A DNA stretch of 64,000 bases. Source: Streptomyces roseofulvus. GTDB lineage: Bacteria > Actinomycetota > Actinomycetes > Streptomycetales > Streptomycetaceae. The notes below the pieces were generated by a model. It was not told the origin of the DNA. It did not search any database and worked only from the letters and a program-made list of their open reading frames with translations. The position numbers and the translations under genes are program-made. The stretch spans positions 2,232,001 through 2,296,000 of the forward strand of contig NZ_BAAAWE010000001.1 of the NCBI RefSeq assembly GCF_039534915.1. The letters run 5' to 3'. This document shows positions 63,488 to 64,000 of this stretch, piece by piece. The stretch's first letter is position 1. Each line of letters begins with the position of its first letter.

Positions 63488-64000
<513 letters not shown>

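Overview
This window is a stretch of very GC-rich chromosome (third codon positions nearly all G or C) from a Streptomyces or close relative. The evidence is the gene order (trp and his genes interleaved around priA, then dnaE, phoD, ileS, divIVA and the dcw cluster), the actinobacterial versions of the genes (priA, trpM, sepF/sepG, HGxxPAAW, FtsZ, eukaryote-like IleRS) and frequent GTG/TTG starts with 4-base stop/start overlaps. This is core chromosome. I see no insertion sequence, prophage, CRISPR array, tRNA, rRNA or replication origin.

Layout. (1) 1-5.6 kb, minus strand: start of lgt, a DsbA-like thiol protein, then trpC-trpM-trpB-trpA read right to left, with three small membrane-protein genes (DUF2752, HGxxPAAW, TIGR02234) between trpC and trpE. 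(2) 5.7-16.7 kb: trpE behind hisI; a DinB-like gene; an MFS exporter overlapping a VapBC-type toxin-antitoxin pair; then the tightly coupled operon hisD-hisC-hisB-(54-aa membrane protein)-hisH-priA-ridA-hisF. PriA should supply both HisA and TrpF activity, which links the two pathways. No trpF, trpD, trpG, hisG or hisE is present. (3) 16.8-25.2 kb: mostly conserved genes of poorly known role (beta-helix-like membrane protein, TPR-like protein, Lon-N protein, YbaK, DUF2567, an ABC exporter pair, a NYN-domain protein, a 57-aa Gln-rich protein). (4) 25.2-41 kb: dnaE, DUF2252, a second DsbA-like protein, PhoD, a secreted M43-like metalloprotease, a dienelactone-hydrolase-like protein, a Na+/H+ antiporter, a tiny secreted peptide, GNAT, an RluA-type pseudouridine synthase, lspA and a DksA-like protein with a histone-H1-like tail. 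(5) 41.1-44.6 kb: ileS behind a T-box RNA. (6) 44.7-62.5 kb, minus strand: the division and cell-wall cluster rsmH-ftsL-ftsI-murE-murF-mraY-murD-ftsW-murG-ftsQ-ftsZ-pgeF-yggS-sepF-sepG-divIVA. (7) 62.7-64 kb: a beta-carbonic anhydrase and the start of a MoxR ATPase.

How it fits together. The left half makes tryptophan and histidine, with translational coupling through overlapping stop/start codons. The right half makes peptidoglycan precursors (MurE, MurF, MraY, MurD, MurG) and the septal machinery that polymerises them (FtsW, FtsI, FtsQ, FtsL, FtsZ, SepF, DivIVA). Convergent gene pairs are often separated by perfect GC-rich hairpins of 13-17 bp without U-tracts.

I did not find an undescribed defence or biosynthetic system. 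The best leads are the GXHH-swapped active site of the T-box-controlled IleRS, the hairpin-rich trpM-trpB spacer, the DksA/H1-like fusion with a lost zinc ligand, a RidA-family protein in the his operon without the canonical arginine, several apparently leaderless promoters, and a few unassigned palindromic operators.
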